A stretch of DNA of 64,000 bases from Streptomyces sp. R302 (GCF_012927245.1 NZ_JABBGE010000004.1:62001-126000), one strand, 5' to 3'. Counted from the first letter of the stretch, positions 1 through 14,755 are shown. Translations and numbers: made by a program. Notes: generated by a model from the sequence alone, not told the origin.

Positions 1-2635
<2,635 letters not shown>

Positions 2636-2683
2636 TCCCGTCCCACCACCCCTGACGCCGGCCCCGCCCGGCGAGCACGCCCG

Positions 2684-2727
2684 GCGCGCCCGGCCTCCCG
2701 TCCTCTGCGAGGGGAGGCCGGGCGCGC
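2684..2727 (+). terminator. Terminator hairpin after PKS
   Basis: A perfect 16-bp GC-rich inverted repeat: 2684-2699 pairs with 2712-2727 across a 12-nt loop. It lies 48 bp after the PKS stop. There is no long T tract, as is common for Streptomyces terminators. Confidence 0.75.
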
Positions 2728-2919
2728 GTCTCATCGTGCGGGCATCCGCCGGTCTCGGCTCAGGCCACCCCGGCGATTACCGCGCGGTGACTCGCGGCAT
2801 GAACGGCTTGAAACTGCCCTCCCGTAGCGTTCTGGCATCGGCGCGGTTCCCCTGCGGCGCACCTTCGCGCAACGCAATCCGACCTCGCAGACCGCCGGCA
2901 TTCGTGCCGAACTTCCGTT

Positions 2920-2936
2920 GAATTCCCGAGGAATTC
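2920..2936. promoter_or_regulatory. Candidate operator, GAATTCC-CGA-GGAATTC palindrome
   Basis: Perfect 7-bp arms separated by CGA, about 90 bp upstream of the flavin oxygenase start. The cognate regulator is unknown. The call rests only on symmetry and promoter-proximal position. Confidence 0.35.
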
Positions 2937-3025
2937 CGGATCCCGTACGCCAGAACGCCGCCTGTGGTCACCACCGCCGCTGTCGGACCGGTGAGAAAAC
3001 AGACGGCTTGGGGAGGAGAAAAAGA

Positions 3026-4216
3026 ATGACCAGGATCGACAGCGCGGGCGACATCGAGGTCGACCGCATTCTCGACGAGGTCGGGAAGGCCGTGCCCCTG
3101 CTGCGGGAGAACGGCGCGGAGGCCGAGAAGCGACGCTGGATCCCGCAGGAGAACATCGACGTCCTGGACAAGGCGGGCGTGTTCCGCATGGGCGTCCCGG
3201 CGCGCTTCGGCGGCCTCGACAGCTCCCTGGAGCAGCAGGCCCGGGTCCTCTCCGCGATCGCGAGCGGCTGCCCGTCCACCGGCTGGGTCGCCATGGTCTG
3301 GGTGTCCAGCGGCTGGCTCGTCACCCTGTTCCCGGACAGCGTCCAGGAGGAGGTGTTCGCCGGCGGCTCCGTCAAGGTGTCCGGTGGCTTCACCCCGAGC
3401 GGCACGCTCAAGCGGACCGAGGGCGGCTACGTCCTCGACGGCGCCTGGCGCTTCAACTCCGGTGTGCGCGGCGCCGACTGGAACATCGCCGCCGCCATCC
3501 TGGAGCACGAGGACGGCTCCCACGAGGAGGTCGTCACGATCGTCCCGCAGTCCGAGTTCACCATCGCCGACGACTGGGACGTGACGTCCGCCGGCGGCAC
3601 CGGCAGCTGCACCTCCACCGCCACCGGGGTCTTCGTCCCCGAGCACCGGGTGGTCGGCTTCGGCGACGCCATCTTCAACACCACGCCCGGCCGCGACCAG
3701 GAGGTCACCCCCGGCCGCAAGTACGGGCTGTTCAGCTACGTGATGGCGGCCGGCGCGTCCGCCTACCTCGGCATCGCCACCGGCGCCCTGGAGCTCTTCC
3801 GGGGTCGTGTCAACGGCCGCCCGATCACGTACACCGACTACGCGGACCAGGCCCAGCACCCGCTGACCCAGATCCAGGTCGCCACCGCCGCCAACAAGAT
3901 CGCCGCGGCGTACGCCCTGCAGTCCGGCTACATCGCCCGCCTCCAGGCGCGCGCCGACGCCGACGAGCAGCCCACCACCGAGGAGAAGGCCGAACTCCGC
4001 GGCCAGGCCGCCTACGCGATGCAGCTCGCCAAGGAGGCCGTCGAGATCGTCTACAGCGCGAGCGGCGCCTCCGTCATCGGCCGCTCCGCACCGCTCCAGC
4101 GGTTCCACCGTGACGCCCAGGGCCTGTCCCTGCACGGTCTGCTGCTGCTCAGCACCAACCTCGAGGTCCACGGGCGCGTCCTGCTCGGCCTCGACCCCGA
4201 GACCCCCTTCCTGTAA
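3026..4216 (+). CDS. Acyl-CoA-dehydrogenase-fold flavin-dependent oxygenase
   Basis: A 396-residue protein with acyl-CoA dehydrogenase architecture, like the group D flavin monooxygenases used in natural-product pathways. These use reduced flavin from a separate reductase. Visible family features are the helical N-terminal domain with GVFRMGVPARFGGL near residue 50, the middle beta domain (SGGFTPSGTLKR, DGAWRFNSGVRGADW), and a C-terminal helical bundle ending ...LQRFHRDAQGLSLHG. That RD...H pattern is typical of hydroxylases rather than true CoA dehydrogenases. The ATG at 3026 was chosen because GGGAGGAG lies just upstream. It is the first gene after the PKS. A flavin reductase at 7952 is a natural partner. 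The substrate is presumably the released polyketide or an advanced intermediate (inference). Confidence 0.85.
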   Translation: MTRIDSAGDIEVDRILDEVGKAVPLLRENGAEAEKRRWIPQENIDVLDKAGVFRMGVPARFGGLDSSLEQQARVLSAIASGCPSTGWVAMVWVSSGWLVTLFPDSVQEEVFAGGSVKVSGGFTPSGTLKRTEGGYVLDGAWRFNSGVRGADWNIAAAILEHEDGSHEEVVTIVPQSEFTIADDWDVTSAGGTGSCTSTATGVFVPEHRVVGFGDAIFNTTPGRDQEVTPGRKYGLFSYVMAAGASAYLGIATGALELFRGRVNGRPITYTDYADQAQHPLTQIQVATAANKIAAAYALQSGYIARLQARADADEQPTTEEKAELRGQAAYAMQLAKEAVEIVYSASGASVIGRSAPLQRFHRDAQGLSLHGLLLLSTNLEVHGRVLLGLDPETPFL

Positions 4217-4222
4217 GGGGCA

Positions 4223-4254
4223 GGCGCGGCCCGCACACCCGGGCGGGCCGCGCC
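4223..4254 (+). terminator. Hairpin after oxygenase gene
   Basis: 12-bp arms (GGCGCGGCCCGC / GCGGGCCGCGCC) around an 8-nt loop, 7 bp after the stop codon. A second, weaker hairpin (CCCCGCCCG / CGGGCGGGG) sits at 4274-4303. Together they suggest that the amine oxidase gene has its own transcription start or is read through at reduced level. Confidence 0.6.
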
Positions 4255-4465
4255 CACCGGTACTCCGACTCCTCCCCGCCCGTACTCCCCCTTCCGGGCG
4301 GGGACGGAGGCCGCGCGCGTCGCACCCCCCCTGTGCGACGCCCCGGCCGGACAGCACGACGGAGCGCCCATCAGATGGTCACCCCCACCCCCCACCCCCC
4401 ACGCCCCGCCTTCGTGGAGCTCTCCGCTTTTCCACCGACAAAGACGAGATCAAAGGGATCATTTG

Positions 4466-5956
4466 ATGGACGCTCAGCACAGCGACGCACAGCTCGACCA
4501 GGACGGGACCACGGAGGCCGCCACCGGCGGCTGGAACCGCCGCGGCTTCCTGAAGCGGGCCGGCGCCGTCGGCGCCATGGCCGCCGCGGGCATGGCCATG
4601 TCCGGCACCACGACCACCGCCTCCGCCGCGCCCAGCGGCACGCCGGTGGAGCCCGACCCCGACATCCTCGTGATCGGCGCCGGCTTCGCGGGCCTCGCCG
4701 CCGCGCGTCACCTGCGCGGCATGGGCTTCGACAACGTCCAGATCCTGGAGGCCAGAGGCCGCATAGGCGGCAGGACCTGGACCGACACCCTCCAGGGCCA
4801 GCAGATCGAGCTCGGCGCCGGCTGGTTCCACCCGAGCCAGTCGAACATCCAGAGCTCGCTGCGCAAGTACGGCATCGGCATCGTCTACGACGACCCGATG
4901 GACGCCGTCCTCGCGCAGCAGGCCGACGGCAGCTACCGGCAGTACGACGTCGGCACGGCCTTCGAGACCCTGGGCGGGCTGTACACGAAGTTCTTCGAGG
5001 GCACCCAGACGTTCCTGCCGAACGCCCTGAACCCGCTGCAGGCCAAGGACCTGATCGCCGCCCAGGACGGCTACACCGTCGCCGACCGGTACGCCAAGCT
5101 CGGGATGACCGCGGAGGAGAAGGCCTGGATCGGCGGCACCCTGTCCGGCTACGCGGGCCTGCCGTCCAGCGGCGCCAGCTGGACCTCCCTCGCCCAGTGG
5201 TGGGGCCTCGGCGGCTACGACGCCAACGGCTGGTTCAACCTGACCAGCCAGAAGCCGGCGACGGGCATGATCGGTCTCGCCCAGGCCATGCTCAACGACG
5301 CGAAGCACGAGATCAGCTACAACCAGAACATCGTCCGGATCTCCGACCCGGCGGCCGCCGGCTCCCAGGTCTCCGTCACCACGGCCCAGAACATCGTCTA
5401 CCGGGCCAAGGCCGTCGTCTGCGCCGTCCCGACGAACGTCTGGAACAACATCACCTTCACCTACGGCATTCCGCAGGCCTTCAAGGACGCGGCCACCGAG
5501 GGCCTGGGCGTGCCGCACGCCGTGAAGATCTGGATGTACGTGCGCGGCCCGCAGACCCGCACCCTGGTGCAGAGCGCGGAGGGCTCGAAGTTCGAGTCCA
5601 TGGTCCCCATGCACAAGCTCCCCGACGGCCAGCTGATGATCGCCTTCGGCGGCGCGGGCCTTTCCCTGGACAAGGCCAGCCTCAACGCCGAGACGAAGCG
5701 GATCCTCGGATCCGCGTACGAGGTCGTCGACTTCAAGGTCGCCGACTGGGGTCACGACCCGTACGCGCGCGGCGGCTGGTCGCTGCGCCGTCCCAACCAG
5801 CTCCTGCGCCAGCTGCCCGCCCTGCAGCAGCCCGTGGGCCGCATCGCCTTCGCCAACGACGGTCTGGCCAGCGGCTGGAACGGCTTCATCGAAGGCGCCA
5901 TCGAGTCCGGCATCAACGCCGCGATCAAGGCGGCGGAGGCCTCCGGCATGGCGTGA
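4466..5956 (+). CDS. Tat-exported flavin amine oxidase (FAD-dependent)
   Basis: A 496-residue flavin-containing amine oxidase family protein. The N terminus carries a twin-arginine signal (NRRGFLKRAG at about residues 22-31, then an Ala/Gly/Met-rich hydrophobic stretch ending near ASAAPSG), so it should be folded with FAD and exported. The dinucleotide-binding motif VIGAGFAGLAAARHL follows at about residue 70, then GRIGGRTW and the family's ELGAGWFHP. The C-terminal FAD contact is DGLASGWNGFIEGAIESG. The start is ATG 4466 after AAAGGGA; a TTG immediately precedes it. Location outside the membrane suggests late oxidation of a secreted product, comparable in logic to the secreted FAD enzymes of the coelimycin cluster (known precedent; application here is inference). 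It may oxidise C-N or C-C bonds; the substrate is unknown. Confidence 0.88.
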   Translation: MDAQHSDAQLDQDGTTEAATGGWNRRGFLKRAGAVGAMAAAGMAMSGTTTTASAAPSGTPVEPDPDILVIGAGFAGLAAARHLRGMGFDNVQILEARGRIGGRTWTDTLQGQQIELGAGWFHPSQSNIQSSLRKYGIGIVYDDPMDAVLAQQADGSYRQYDVGTAFETLGGLYTKFFEGTQTFLPNALNPLQAKDLIAAQDGYTVADRYAKLGMTAEEKAWIGGTLSGYAGLPSSGASWTSLAQWWGLGGYDANGWFNLTSQKPATGMIGLAQAMLNDAKHEISYNQNIVRISDPAAAGSQVSVTTAQNIVYRAKAVVCAVPTNVWNNITFTYGIPQAFKDAATEGLGVPHAVKIWMYVRGPQTRTLVQSAEGSKFESMVPMHKLPDGQLMIAFGGAGLSLDKASLNAETKRILGSAYEVVDFKVADWGHDPYARGGWSLRRPNQLLRQLPALQQPVGRIAFANDGLASGWNGFIEGAIESGINAAIKAAEASGMA

Positions 5957-6025
5957 CGCCCGTCCGTCAGGCCGGCGACCGCCGCCGACCCCACCCTCCC
6001 GTAGAAACAGGAGTACCTCACCGCC

Positions 6026-6436
6026 ATGACGACCACCTCGGACCTGAAGAACCTGGTCCTCACCGACGACGTCGAGCAGCAGAACCAGGCGTTCATCGAC
6101 GCCTTCAACTCCGGTGACGGCGCCATCTTCGACGCGCTGTACCGGGATGACGCCATCTCGAATCTGACCGGAAAGCCCCTCACGGGCGCCGAGCGGAAGC
6201 AGGGCATCATCGACCTGCTGAAGACCGGACCGAAGCTCGACTCGCGCGTGACCAACAACTACGTCGCGGGCGACGTCTCGCTCGTGTTCGTCGAGTTCGA
6301 GCTGGAGCTCACCGGTGAGGACGGCGAGCGCACCGTCATCAACGGCACCTGCACCGACGTGATGCGGCGCGTCGGCGAGAACCGCTGGATCATGGCGGTC
6401 GACCGTCCGCTCGCCGACGAGCTGCCCACCGCCTAA
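6026..6436 (+). CDS. SnoaL/NTF2-like small protein
   Basis: A 136-residue protein with the NTF2-like cone-fold pattern: an N-terminal helix (EQQNQAFIDAFNSGD), short helical segments, then long amphipathic strands ending NRWIMAVDRPLAD. Such proteins in polyketide clusters act as cyclases, epimerases, hydroxylases or ligand-binding helpers, so the chemistry cannot be assigned. It starts at ATG 6026 with AGGAG 13 bp upstream. It is co-directional with the amine oxidase (69-bp gap) and ends in a clear terminator hairpin, which marks the end of that two-gene transcript. Confidence 0.82.
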   Translation: MTTTSDLKNLVLTDDVEQQNQAFIDAFNSGDGAIFDALYRDDAISNLTGKPLTGAERKQGIIDLLKTGPKLDSRVTNNYVAGDVSLVFVEFELELTGEDGERTVINGTCTDVMRRVGENRWIMAVDRPLADELPTA

Positions 6437-6443
6437 GACGCAC

Positions 6444-6479
6444 CAACGGTTCCGGGTGCCCCCCGCCCCGGAACCGTTG
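6444..6479 (+). terminator. Terminator hairpin after SnoaL-like gene
   Basis: CAACGGTTCCGGG (6444-6456) pairs perfectly with CCCGGAACCGTTG (6467-6479) across a 10-nt loop, immediately after the stop at 6436. Confidence 0.75.
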
Positions 6480-6506
6480 CGAGACCCCTGCACGGCCCCC
6501 GGAGGA

Positions 6507-6538
6507 CACGCGCTTCGACCACCCCTACGAAGCGCGTG
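6507..6538 (+). promoter_or_regulatory. 11-bp-arm hairpin upstream of the P450 gene
   Basis: CACGCGCTTCG (6507-6517) and CGAAGCGCGTG (6528-6538) form a perfect stem with a 10-nt loop, ending 47 bp before the P450 start. It could be an operator or an RNA hairpin in the leader; the sequence does not distinguish them. Confidence 0.35.
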
Positions 6539-6585
6539 TTCGTTCCGGGGGCCGCCCCTTCCCCCATAGGAGCGAGGCCAGAAGG

Positions 6586-7842
6586 ATGAGCAGCATGCGG
6601 TGCCCGTTTGTCATAGACCCGACAGGCTCGGACGTCCACGCCGAGGGCCGGTTGCTCAGAGCGAGAGGCCGGGCCACCCAGACCGAACTGCCGGGCGGCG
6701 TGGTCGTCTGGACCGTCACCGACCACCAGCTCGTCAAGGACCTGCTCACCGACCCGCGCGTCTCCCGCGACACGTACCAGCACTGGCCCGCCTGGGGCAA
6801 CGGCGAGAGCGAGCTCGCGCAGACCTGGTCGCTCGCCATGTGGGTCGCGGACCGCAACATGATCACGGCCTACGGCGACGACCACAAGCGCCTGCGCAAG
6901 CTCGTCGCCAAGGCGTTCACCGCCCGTCGCACCGCCGTCCTGCGCCCGCGCATCGAGGAACTGACGCACACCCTCCTCGACCGGCTGGCCGCGCTCTCCG
7001 AGGACGGCACGGACGGGACGGTCGACCTGAGGGCCGAGTTCGCCTACCCCCTCCCCACGTACGTCATCTCCGAACTCCTCGGCATCCGGGACGACCTGCG
7101 CGACCGGCTGCTCCACGTCATCCACAACCTCTTCGACACCAGTGCCTCGGCCGAGGACGCCCAGCGCAACGAGGCCGAGGTGTACGCCCTCCTCGCCGAG
7201 ATCGTCGAGGTCAAGCGGGCCGACCCGGACGACGACCTGATCACCGGGCTCATCGGCGCCCGTGACGAGGACGGCGGCCAGGGCCTCACCGAGCGCGAAC
7301 TCGTCGACACCATCCTGCTGATGTTCACCGCGGGACACGAGACGACCGTGAACCTCCTCGACCACGCCGTGTACGCCCTGCTGACGCACCCCGAGCAGTT
7401 CGCGCTCGTGCGCTCCGGCGAGGCGAACTGGGAGGACGTCGTCGAGGAGACCCTCCGCCTGGAGGCCCCACTGGTCAACCTGCCCATGCGGTACGCCGTC
7501 GAGGACATCGACCTCGGCGACGTCGTCATCCCCAAGGGCGACCCGATCCTCATCTCCTTCGGGGCAGCGGGCCGCGACCCCCGCACCCACGGCGAGACCG
7601 CCGACGAGTTCGACCTCACGCGGCCCACCCGGCGCGACCACGTCGCCTTCGGCCACGGCGTCCACCACTGCGTGGGTGCGCCCCTGGCCCGCCTGGAGGC
7701 GTCCATCGCGCTCCCCGCGCTCTTCGAGCGCTTCCCCGACCTGGCCCTGGCCCGGCCGGCCGAGTCGATCCCGCCCCTCGGCTCCTTCATCTCCAACGGA
7801 CACGGCGAGCTGCCGGTGCTCCTGAAGGGCGGCGCGTCCTGA
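6586..7842 (+). CDS. Cytochrome P450
   Basis: A 418-residue soluble bacterial P450. Diagnostic motifs are the I-helix AGHETT near residue 248, the ExxR motif (EETLRLE) near 288, and the heme-binding loop FGHGVHHCVGAPLARLEA near 350, whose Cys is the axial thiolate. Length and motifs fit the CYP105/107-type actinobacterial hydroxylases. ATG 6586 is used, with AGGAGCGAGG upstream; an in-frame ATG at 6595 is an alternative. No ferredoxin gene is adjacent, so electrons must come from elsewhere. It probably hydroxylates or epoxidises the polyketide product. A set of 8-bp tandem repeats and a bidirectional terminator follow the stop codon. Confidence 0.95.
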   Translation: MSSMRCPFVIDPTGSDVHAEGRLLRARGRATQTELPGGVVVWTVTDHQLVKDLLTDPRVSRDTYQHWPAWGNGESELAQTWSLAMWVADRNMITAYGDDHKRLRKLVAKAFTARRTAVLRPRIEELTHTLLDRLAALSEDGTDGTVDLRAEFAYPLPTYVISELLGIRDDLRDRLLHVIHNLFDTSASAEDAQRNEAEVYALLAEIVEVKRADPDDDLITGLIGARDEDGGQGLTERELVDTILLMFTAGHETTVNLLDHAVYALLTHPEQFALVRSGEANWEDVVEETLRLEAPLVNLPMRYAVEDIDLGDVVIPKGDPILISFGAAGRDPRTHGETADEFDLTRPTRRDHVAFGHGVHHCVGAPLARLEASIALPALFERFPDLALARPAESIPPLGSFISNGHGELPVLLKGGAS

Positions 7843-7844
7843 GG

Positions 7845-7884
7845 ACATCAGGACATCAGAGCATCAGGCCATCAGGGCATCAGG
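7845..7884. repeat. Five tandem copies of an 8-bp unit NCATCAGG
   Basis: Immediately after the P450 stop, ACATCAGG, ACATCAGA, GCATCAGG, CCATCAGG and GCATCAGG run head to tail for 40 bp, directly abutting the terminator stem. The origin is probably replication slippage. No function is evident. Confidence 0.8.
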
Positions 7885-7919
7885 AAGGGGGTCGCGGCGT
7901 CATCGCCGCGACCCCCTTC
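7884..7919. terminator. Bidirectional terminator between P450 and flavin reductase
   Basis: GAAGGGGGTCGCGGCG (7884-7899) pairs perfectly with CGCCGCGACCCCCTTC (7904-7919) around a TCAT loop, followed by TTTCC. It separates two convergent genes. Confidence 0.85.
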
Positions 7920-7951
7920 TTTCCATGGGCTCCGGGGGGAGGCCGGAGGCT

Positions 7952-8482
7952 CTAGGCCCGGCTCCCGTCGGCGAGTCGGCGGAAGTCGCTCCGGTAGTAG
8001 ACCAGGGGGTCGCCGTCCCCGGTCTGCGCCTCCAGCACCTCGCCGATGAGGATCAGGTGGTCGCCGGCCGGTATGCGGCGTTCGGTCCGGCACTCCATCC
8101 GCACCAGGGCGTCCGGCAGCAGCGGCAGCCCGGCGGGGGACAGGTCCATGTCGAGACCGGCGAACTTGTCCGCCCCCTTGCGCGCGAAGTGCCCGGCGAG
8201 GCCCTCCTGGCCCTCGGCGAGGACGTGCACCGCGAAGCCCGACGACTGGTCGAAGGCCTCGTAGCAGTTCGCCCTGTTGTCCAGGCACACGAGGACGAGG
8301 GCGGGATCCAGGGAGACCGACGAGAAGGCGCTCGCGGTGAAGCCGTGGTGCGAGCCCGCCGGATCCGACGTGGTCACGACGGTGACTCCACTGGTCCAGT
8401 GGGACAGAGCGGCACGGAAAAGGTCTGGGGAGATCGACTTTGTGAGCACATGTCCATGGTCCGGGAACCGCCTCGAAAGCAT
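7952..8482 (-). CDS. Flavin reductase (HpaC-like, NAD(P)H:flavin oxidoreductase)
   Basis: A 176-residue flavin reductase-like protein. The family signature is visible in FRAALSHWTSGVTVVTT near residue 22, the flavin-binding GFTASAFSSVSLDPALVLVCL at about 47-67, and the late AGDHLILIGEVLEA. Such small reductases supply FMNH2 or FADH2 to two-component monooxygenases, and the ACAD-fold oxygenase at 3026 is the obvious client (inference). The gene is divergent from the SARP activator, sharing a 161-bp promoter region. An internal GTG (MLTKSIS-like start, about 11 codons in) is a possible alternative start. Confidence 0.9.
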   Translation of the reverse strand: MLSRRFPDHGHVLTKSISPDLFRAALSHWTSGVTVVTTSDPAGSHHGFTASAFSSVSLDPALVLVCLDNRANCYEAFDQSSGFAVHVLAEGQEGLAGHFARKGADKFAGLDMDLSPAGLPLLPDALVRMECRTERRIPAGDHLILIGEVLEAQTGDGDPLVYYRSDFRRLADGSRA

Positions 8483-8609
8483 GTCCAGTCGATGTCGCGA
8501 CCCCTCTTCCCGTTAGGTGAAAATCAACACTTGACACTTCCTTGTCGTTTGTTGGCTCCGTGACAGGCCATCTGCCTAGGGTGAACTCAGCCACGTCGAC
8601 GATGTGAGG

Positions 8610-8628
8610 CCGGCGCCAAAAGCGCCGG
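8610..8628. promoter_or_regulatory. Hairpin in the SARP leader
   Basis: CCGGCGC, CAAAA, GCGCCGG: 7-bp arms ending 15 bp before the SARP start, overlapping the start of its purine-rich ribosome-binding site. It could affect translation initiation; this is inference from position alone. Confidence 0.35.
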
Positions 8629-8643
8629 GAAGGAGTGTGCGGA

Positions 8644-12412
<3,769 letters not shown>

Positions 12413-12430
12413 CCCACCCTCCCCGACCGG

Positions 12431-12470
12431 CTCCCGGTCCGCTCCCATGTGCGGGGGAGCGGACCGGGAG
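12431..12470. terminator. Terminator after gdhA
   Basis: CTCCCGGTCCGCTCCC (12431-12446) pairs perfectly with 12455-12470 across an 8-nt loop. It lies between the convergent gdhA and lysR-type genes and may serve both. Confidence 0.8.
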
Positions 12471-12551
12471 TCCCCTCGCCACCGACCGGTGAGGCCCCCC
12501 CGTCCTCCCGACGAGCCCCGGCCGACGGCTCCGTCGACCGACGACACCGCG

Positions 12552-13442
12552 TCAGCCGAACCCCGCGCCGAGATGTGCGAGAAGCGGCCTCACGGAAGGA
12601 TGGGCGTCCCGGCGCGGGGCGATCGCGTAGATCCCGCGCGTCGGGGCGGCCACGAGCCGCGCCGTGGTGACGTCCGGGCGCAGCGCCCGGGTCAGGACCC
12701 CGGGGATCAGGGCGATGGCATGACCGGTCGCCACGAGGGCGACCTTGCCCGGCAGATCCGCGGCGGCGAGATCGACGCGTACGGTCGCTCCGGCGCGGGC
12801 CGCGTGCTGCCGCAGCAGCGCCGCCGACCCGTCGTCGTCCTCCACCCACGTCTCCCCGGCGAGCCCGCCGATGTCCACCGCCCCGCCTCCCGCCGCGGGA
12901 TGCCCGGCGGGCAGCGCGACGACCATCTCGTCGAGCCCCAGGAAGTGGCGTACGAGCCGGGGCGCGTGCGGCAGCCCGGGCGGCGCGTCCGTGACCACCG
13001 CGACGTCGAGCTCCCCCGCGAGGACCCGCTCGTGCAGGTCCGCGCTCAGCCCCGGACGCAGACTCCACGGCAGCGGCCCCGCCTCGTCGAGCAGCGCCCG
13101 CACCGCCTCGGGGACGATCCCCGCCGCGAGCGACGGCGTGGCCCCGACGGCCAGCGGCCGCTCCCGCGCCCCGTCCCGGACGGCCCGCACGGCGCTCACC
13201 GCCCGGTCGGCCTCGTCGAGCGTGGCCAGGGCGTGCCGCCGGAACACCTCCCCGGCCGCCGTAGGGCGCACGCCCCGCGCGTGACGCTCCACCAACGCCA
13301 CCCCGAACTGCCGCTCAAGCCCGGCGATCTGCCGGGAGACGGCCGACTGCGTGTGATGCGACTCCGCCGCGGCAGCCGACAACGACCCCAGCCGGCACAC
13401 GGTCACGAAACTCCGCCACACCGTCAGATCCATCAGATCCAT
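12552..13442 (-). CDS. LysR-family transcriptional regulator
   Basis: A 296-residue LTTR. The N-terminal winged HTH (LTVWRSFVTVCRLGSLSAAA...SAVSRQIAGLERQFG, about residues 6-50) is followed by a periplasmic-binding-like effector domain. It is divergent from the oxidoreductase gene at 13547, the typical arrangement for an LTTR controlling its neighbour. The 104-bp shared promoter contains repeated TATGC motifs and a CTGCGA/TCGCAG dyad. The start codon is the outer of two near-N-terminal Met codons (MDLMDL). Confidence 0.92.
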   Translation of the reverse strand: MDLMDLTVWRSFVTVCRLGSLSAAAAESHHTQSAVSRQIAGLERQFGVALVERHARGVRPTAAGEVFRRHALATLDEADRAVSAVRAVRDGARERPLAVGATPSLAAGIVPEAVRALLDEAGPLPWSLRPGLSADLHERVLAGELDVAVVTDAPPGLPHAPRLVRHFLGLDEMVVALPAGHPAAGGGAVDIGGLAGETWVEDDDGSAALLRQHAARAGATVRVDLAAADLPGKVALVATGHAIALIPGVLTRALRPDVTTARLVAAPTRGIYAIAPRRDAHPSVRPLLAHLGAGFG

Positions 13443-13451
13443 GGACGCCAG

Positions 13452-13520
13452 TATGCCGAAGTATGCGGAGAGGTATGCGCATCACGCAGACCTGGCCTGC
13501 GAGATCTGCGCTTGTCGCAG
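13452..13520. promoter_or_regulatory. Divergent promoter with LysR-type operator candidates
   Basis: Three TATGC elements at 13452, 13462 and 13474 are spaced 10 and 12 bp apart, about one helical turn. Further on, CTGCGA (13498-13503) and TCGCAG (13515-13520) form a dyad with an 11-bp gap. Regularly spaced half-sites between an LTTR and its divergent target are typical LTTR binding arrays; the specific assignment is inference. Confidence 0.4.
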
Positions 13521-13546
13521 TGTTCGCGAGGGCGGATCGTGGCCTC

Positions 13547-14755
13547 ATGACCGCACCGCAGAACATCACCGTCCTGGGCCTGGGCCGCATGGGCACCGCG
13601 ATCGCCACCCGCCTCGCCGCCACGGGCGCGGACGTCACGGGCTGGACCCGCTCGGGAGGGCCGCACGAGGCCCGCGCGCCCGGCCGCTTCGCCGCGGTCC
13701 CCGAGGCGAAGGAGGCCGTGGCGGGGGCCGACGTCGTCCTCCTGGCGCTCTTCGACGCAGCGGCCTGCCGGGAGGTCCTCGACGCCGTCGACGGCGTGGT
13801 GCCCGCGGACGCGGTGATCGTCAACACCGCCACGATCGCCCCCGACGAGGCTGCCGCGCTGGCCCGCCGCCCGGGCCCTGCGTACGTCCACGCGCCCGTC
13901 CTCGGCTCGGTGCCGGCCGTCGCCGCCGGCGCGGTGACGTTCCTCGCCGCCGCCGAGGAGCCGGCCGCGCTCGACCGGGTACGACCGGTGCTCGAAGCGC
14001 TGGGCACCGTACGGCCCGTGGACGGCGCCGCCACCGCCGCCGCGCTCAAACTGGTCGCCAACCACAGCCTCGCCGGCGCCGTCCTCGCCCTGCGCGACGC
14101 GCTGCACCAGGCCGACGCCCTCGGCCTGCCCCGCGACCAGGCCCTGGACGTCCTCGAACGCGGCCAGCTCGGCGGCCTCGTCTCCCGCAAGCGCCGCTAC
14201 CTCCAGGACGGCCCGCCACCGGCCACGGCCGAGTTCACGATCGGCGCGCTCGCGAAGGACCTGGCCCTCCTCGCCGGGGCCTCGCGGCTCCCGGTGCGCG
14301 GCGGCACCGCCCCGTTCGCCACCCCCACGGCTGCGTCCGACGCGGACATCGCCCTCGCCGCCACACTCCCCGCCGCGCCGGACGCCGCGGTCCTCGCCCC
14401 GCTCCGCGCCTACGTCCGGGGCCACGCCACCGGCGATCCCCGCCACTTCCGCGAGGCGTTCCTGCCCACCGCGCACATCGAGGGAATCCGGGACTCCGTC
14501 TTCGTCTCCTGGCCGCTGGACGAGTACTGCGCCCTCTTCCGGGGCCGCCCGGCCCCCGACGAGGCGACCAGGGTCCGGCGCGTCGACACCGTGGACGTCC
14601 ACGGCACCGTCGCGACCGCCACCATGACGCTCCTGCACGGCCCGGACACCTTCACCGACGTCTTCCTGCTGGTCCGCACCGGCGGCACCTGGCGGATCGC
14701 GAACAAGGCCTACCACCGTCACCCGGCACCGGCCGCCTCCTCCAGCGCCAGGTAG
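13547..14755 (+). CDS. Beta-hydroxyacid dehydrogenase-like oxidoreductase fused to an NTF2-like domain
   Basis: 402 residues. The first ~275 are a 3-hydroxyisobutyrate/6PGDH-like dehydrogenase: Rossmann motif VLGLGRMGTAIATRLAATG at residues ~9-27, domain-closing LGSVPAVAAGAVTFLAAA, and a helical domain with catalytic-type Lys in LKLVANHSLAGAVLAL near 167. The remaining ~120 residues (PLRAYVRGHATGDPRHFREAF ... GGTWRIANKAYHRHP) match the NTF2/SnoaL-like (lumazine-binding-2 type) fold often found as stand-alone proteins. The ATG at 13547 gives the standard N terminus. Its end overlaps the convergent merR-type gene by 37 bp. The LysR gene opposite is the probable regulator. The substrate is not deducible. 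Confidence 0.85.
   Translation: MTAPQNITVLGLGRMGTAIATRLAATGADVTGWTRSGGPHEARAPGRFAAVPEAKEAVAGADVVLLALFDAAACREVLDAVDGVVPADAVIVNTATIAPDEAAALARRPGPAYVHAPVLGSVPAVAAGAVTFLAAAEEPAALDRVRPVLEALGTVRPVDGAATAAALKLVANHSLAGAVLALRDALHQADALGLPRDQALDVLERGQLGGLVSRKRRYLQDGPPPATAEFTIGALAKDLALLAGASRLPVRGGTAPFATPTAASDADIALAATLPAAPDAAVLAPLRAYVRGHATGDPRHFREAFLPTAHIEGIRDSVFVSWPLDEYCALFRGRPAPDEATRVRRVDTVDVHGTVATATMTLLHGPDTFTDVFLLVRTGGTWRIANKAYHRHPAPAASSSAR

Larger units (their letters stand above)
2636..3025. other. Intergenic region between PKS and oxygenase genes
   Basis: This 390-bp stretch holds no convincing gene. It contains a long terminator hairpin at 2684-2727 and a 17-bp symmetrical element at 2920-2936 (GAATTCC, CGA, GGAATTC), about 90 bp before the next start codon. 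Its base composition is visibly less GC-rich than the coding flanks around 2780-2940, as expected of a promoter region. The tailoring operon promoter is therefore probably here. Confidence 0.5.

Noticed and set aside
4379..6493. 704-codon minus-strand frame across the amine oxidase
   Set aside because: Low-information composition opposite a gene with a Tat signal and FAD motifs.
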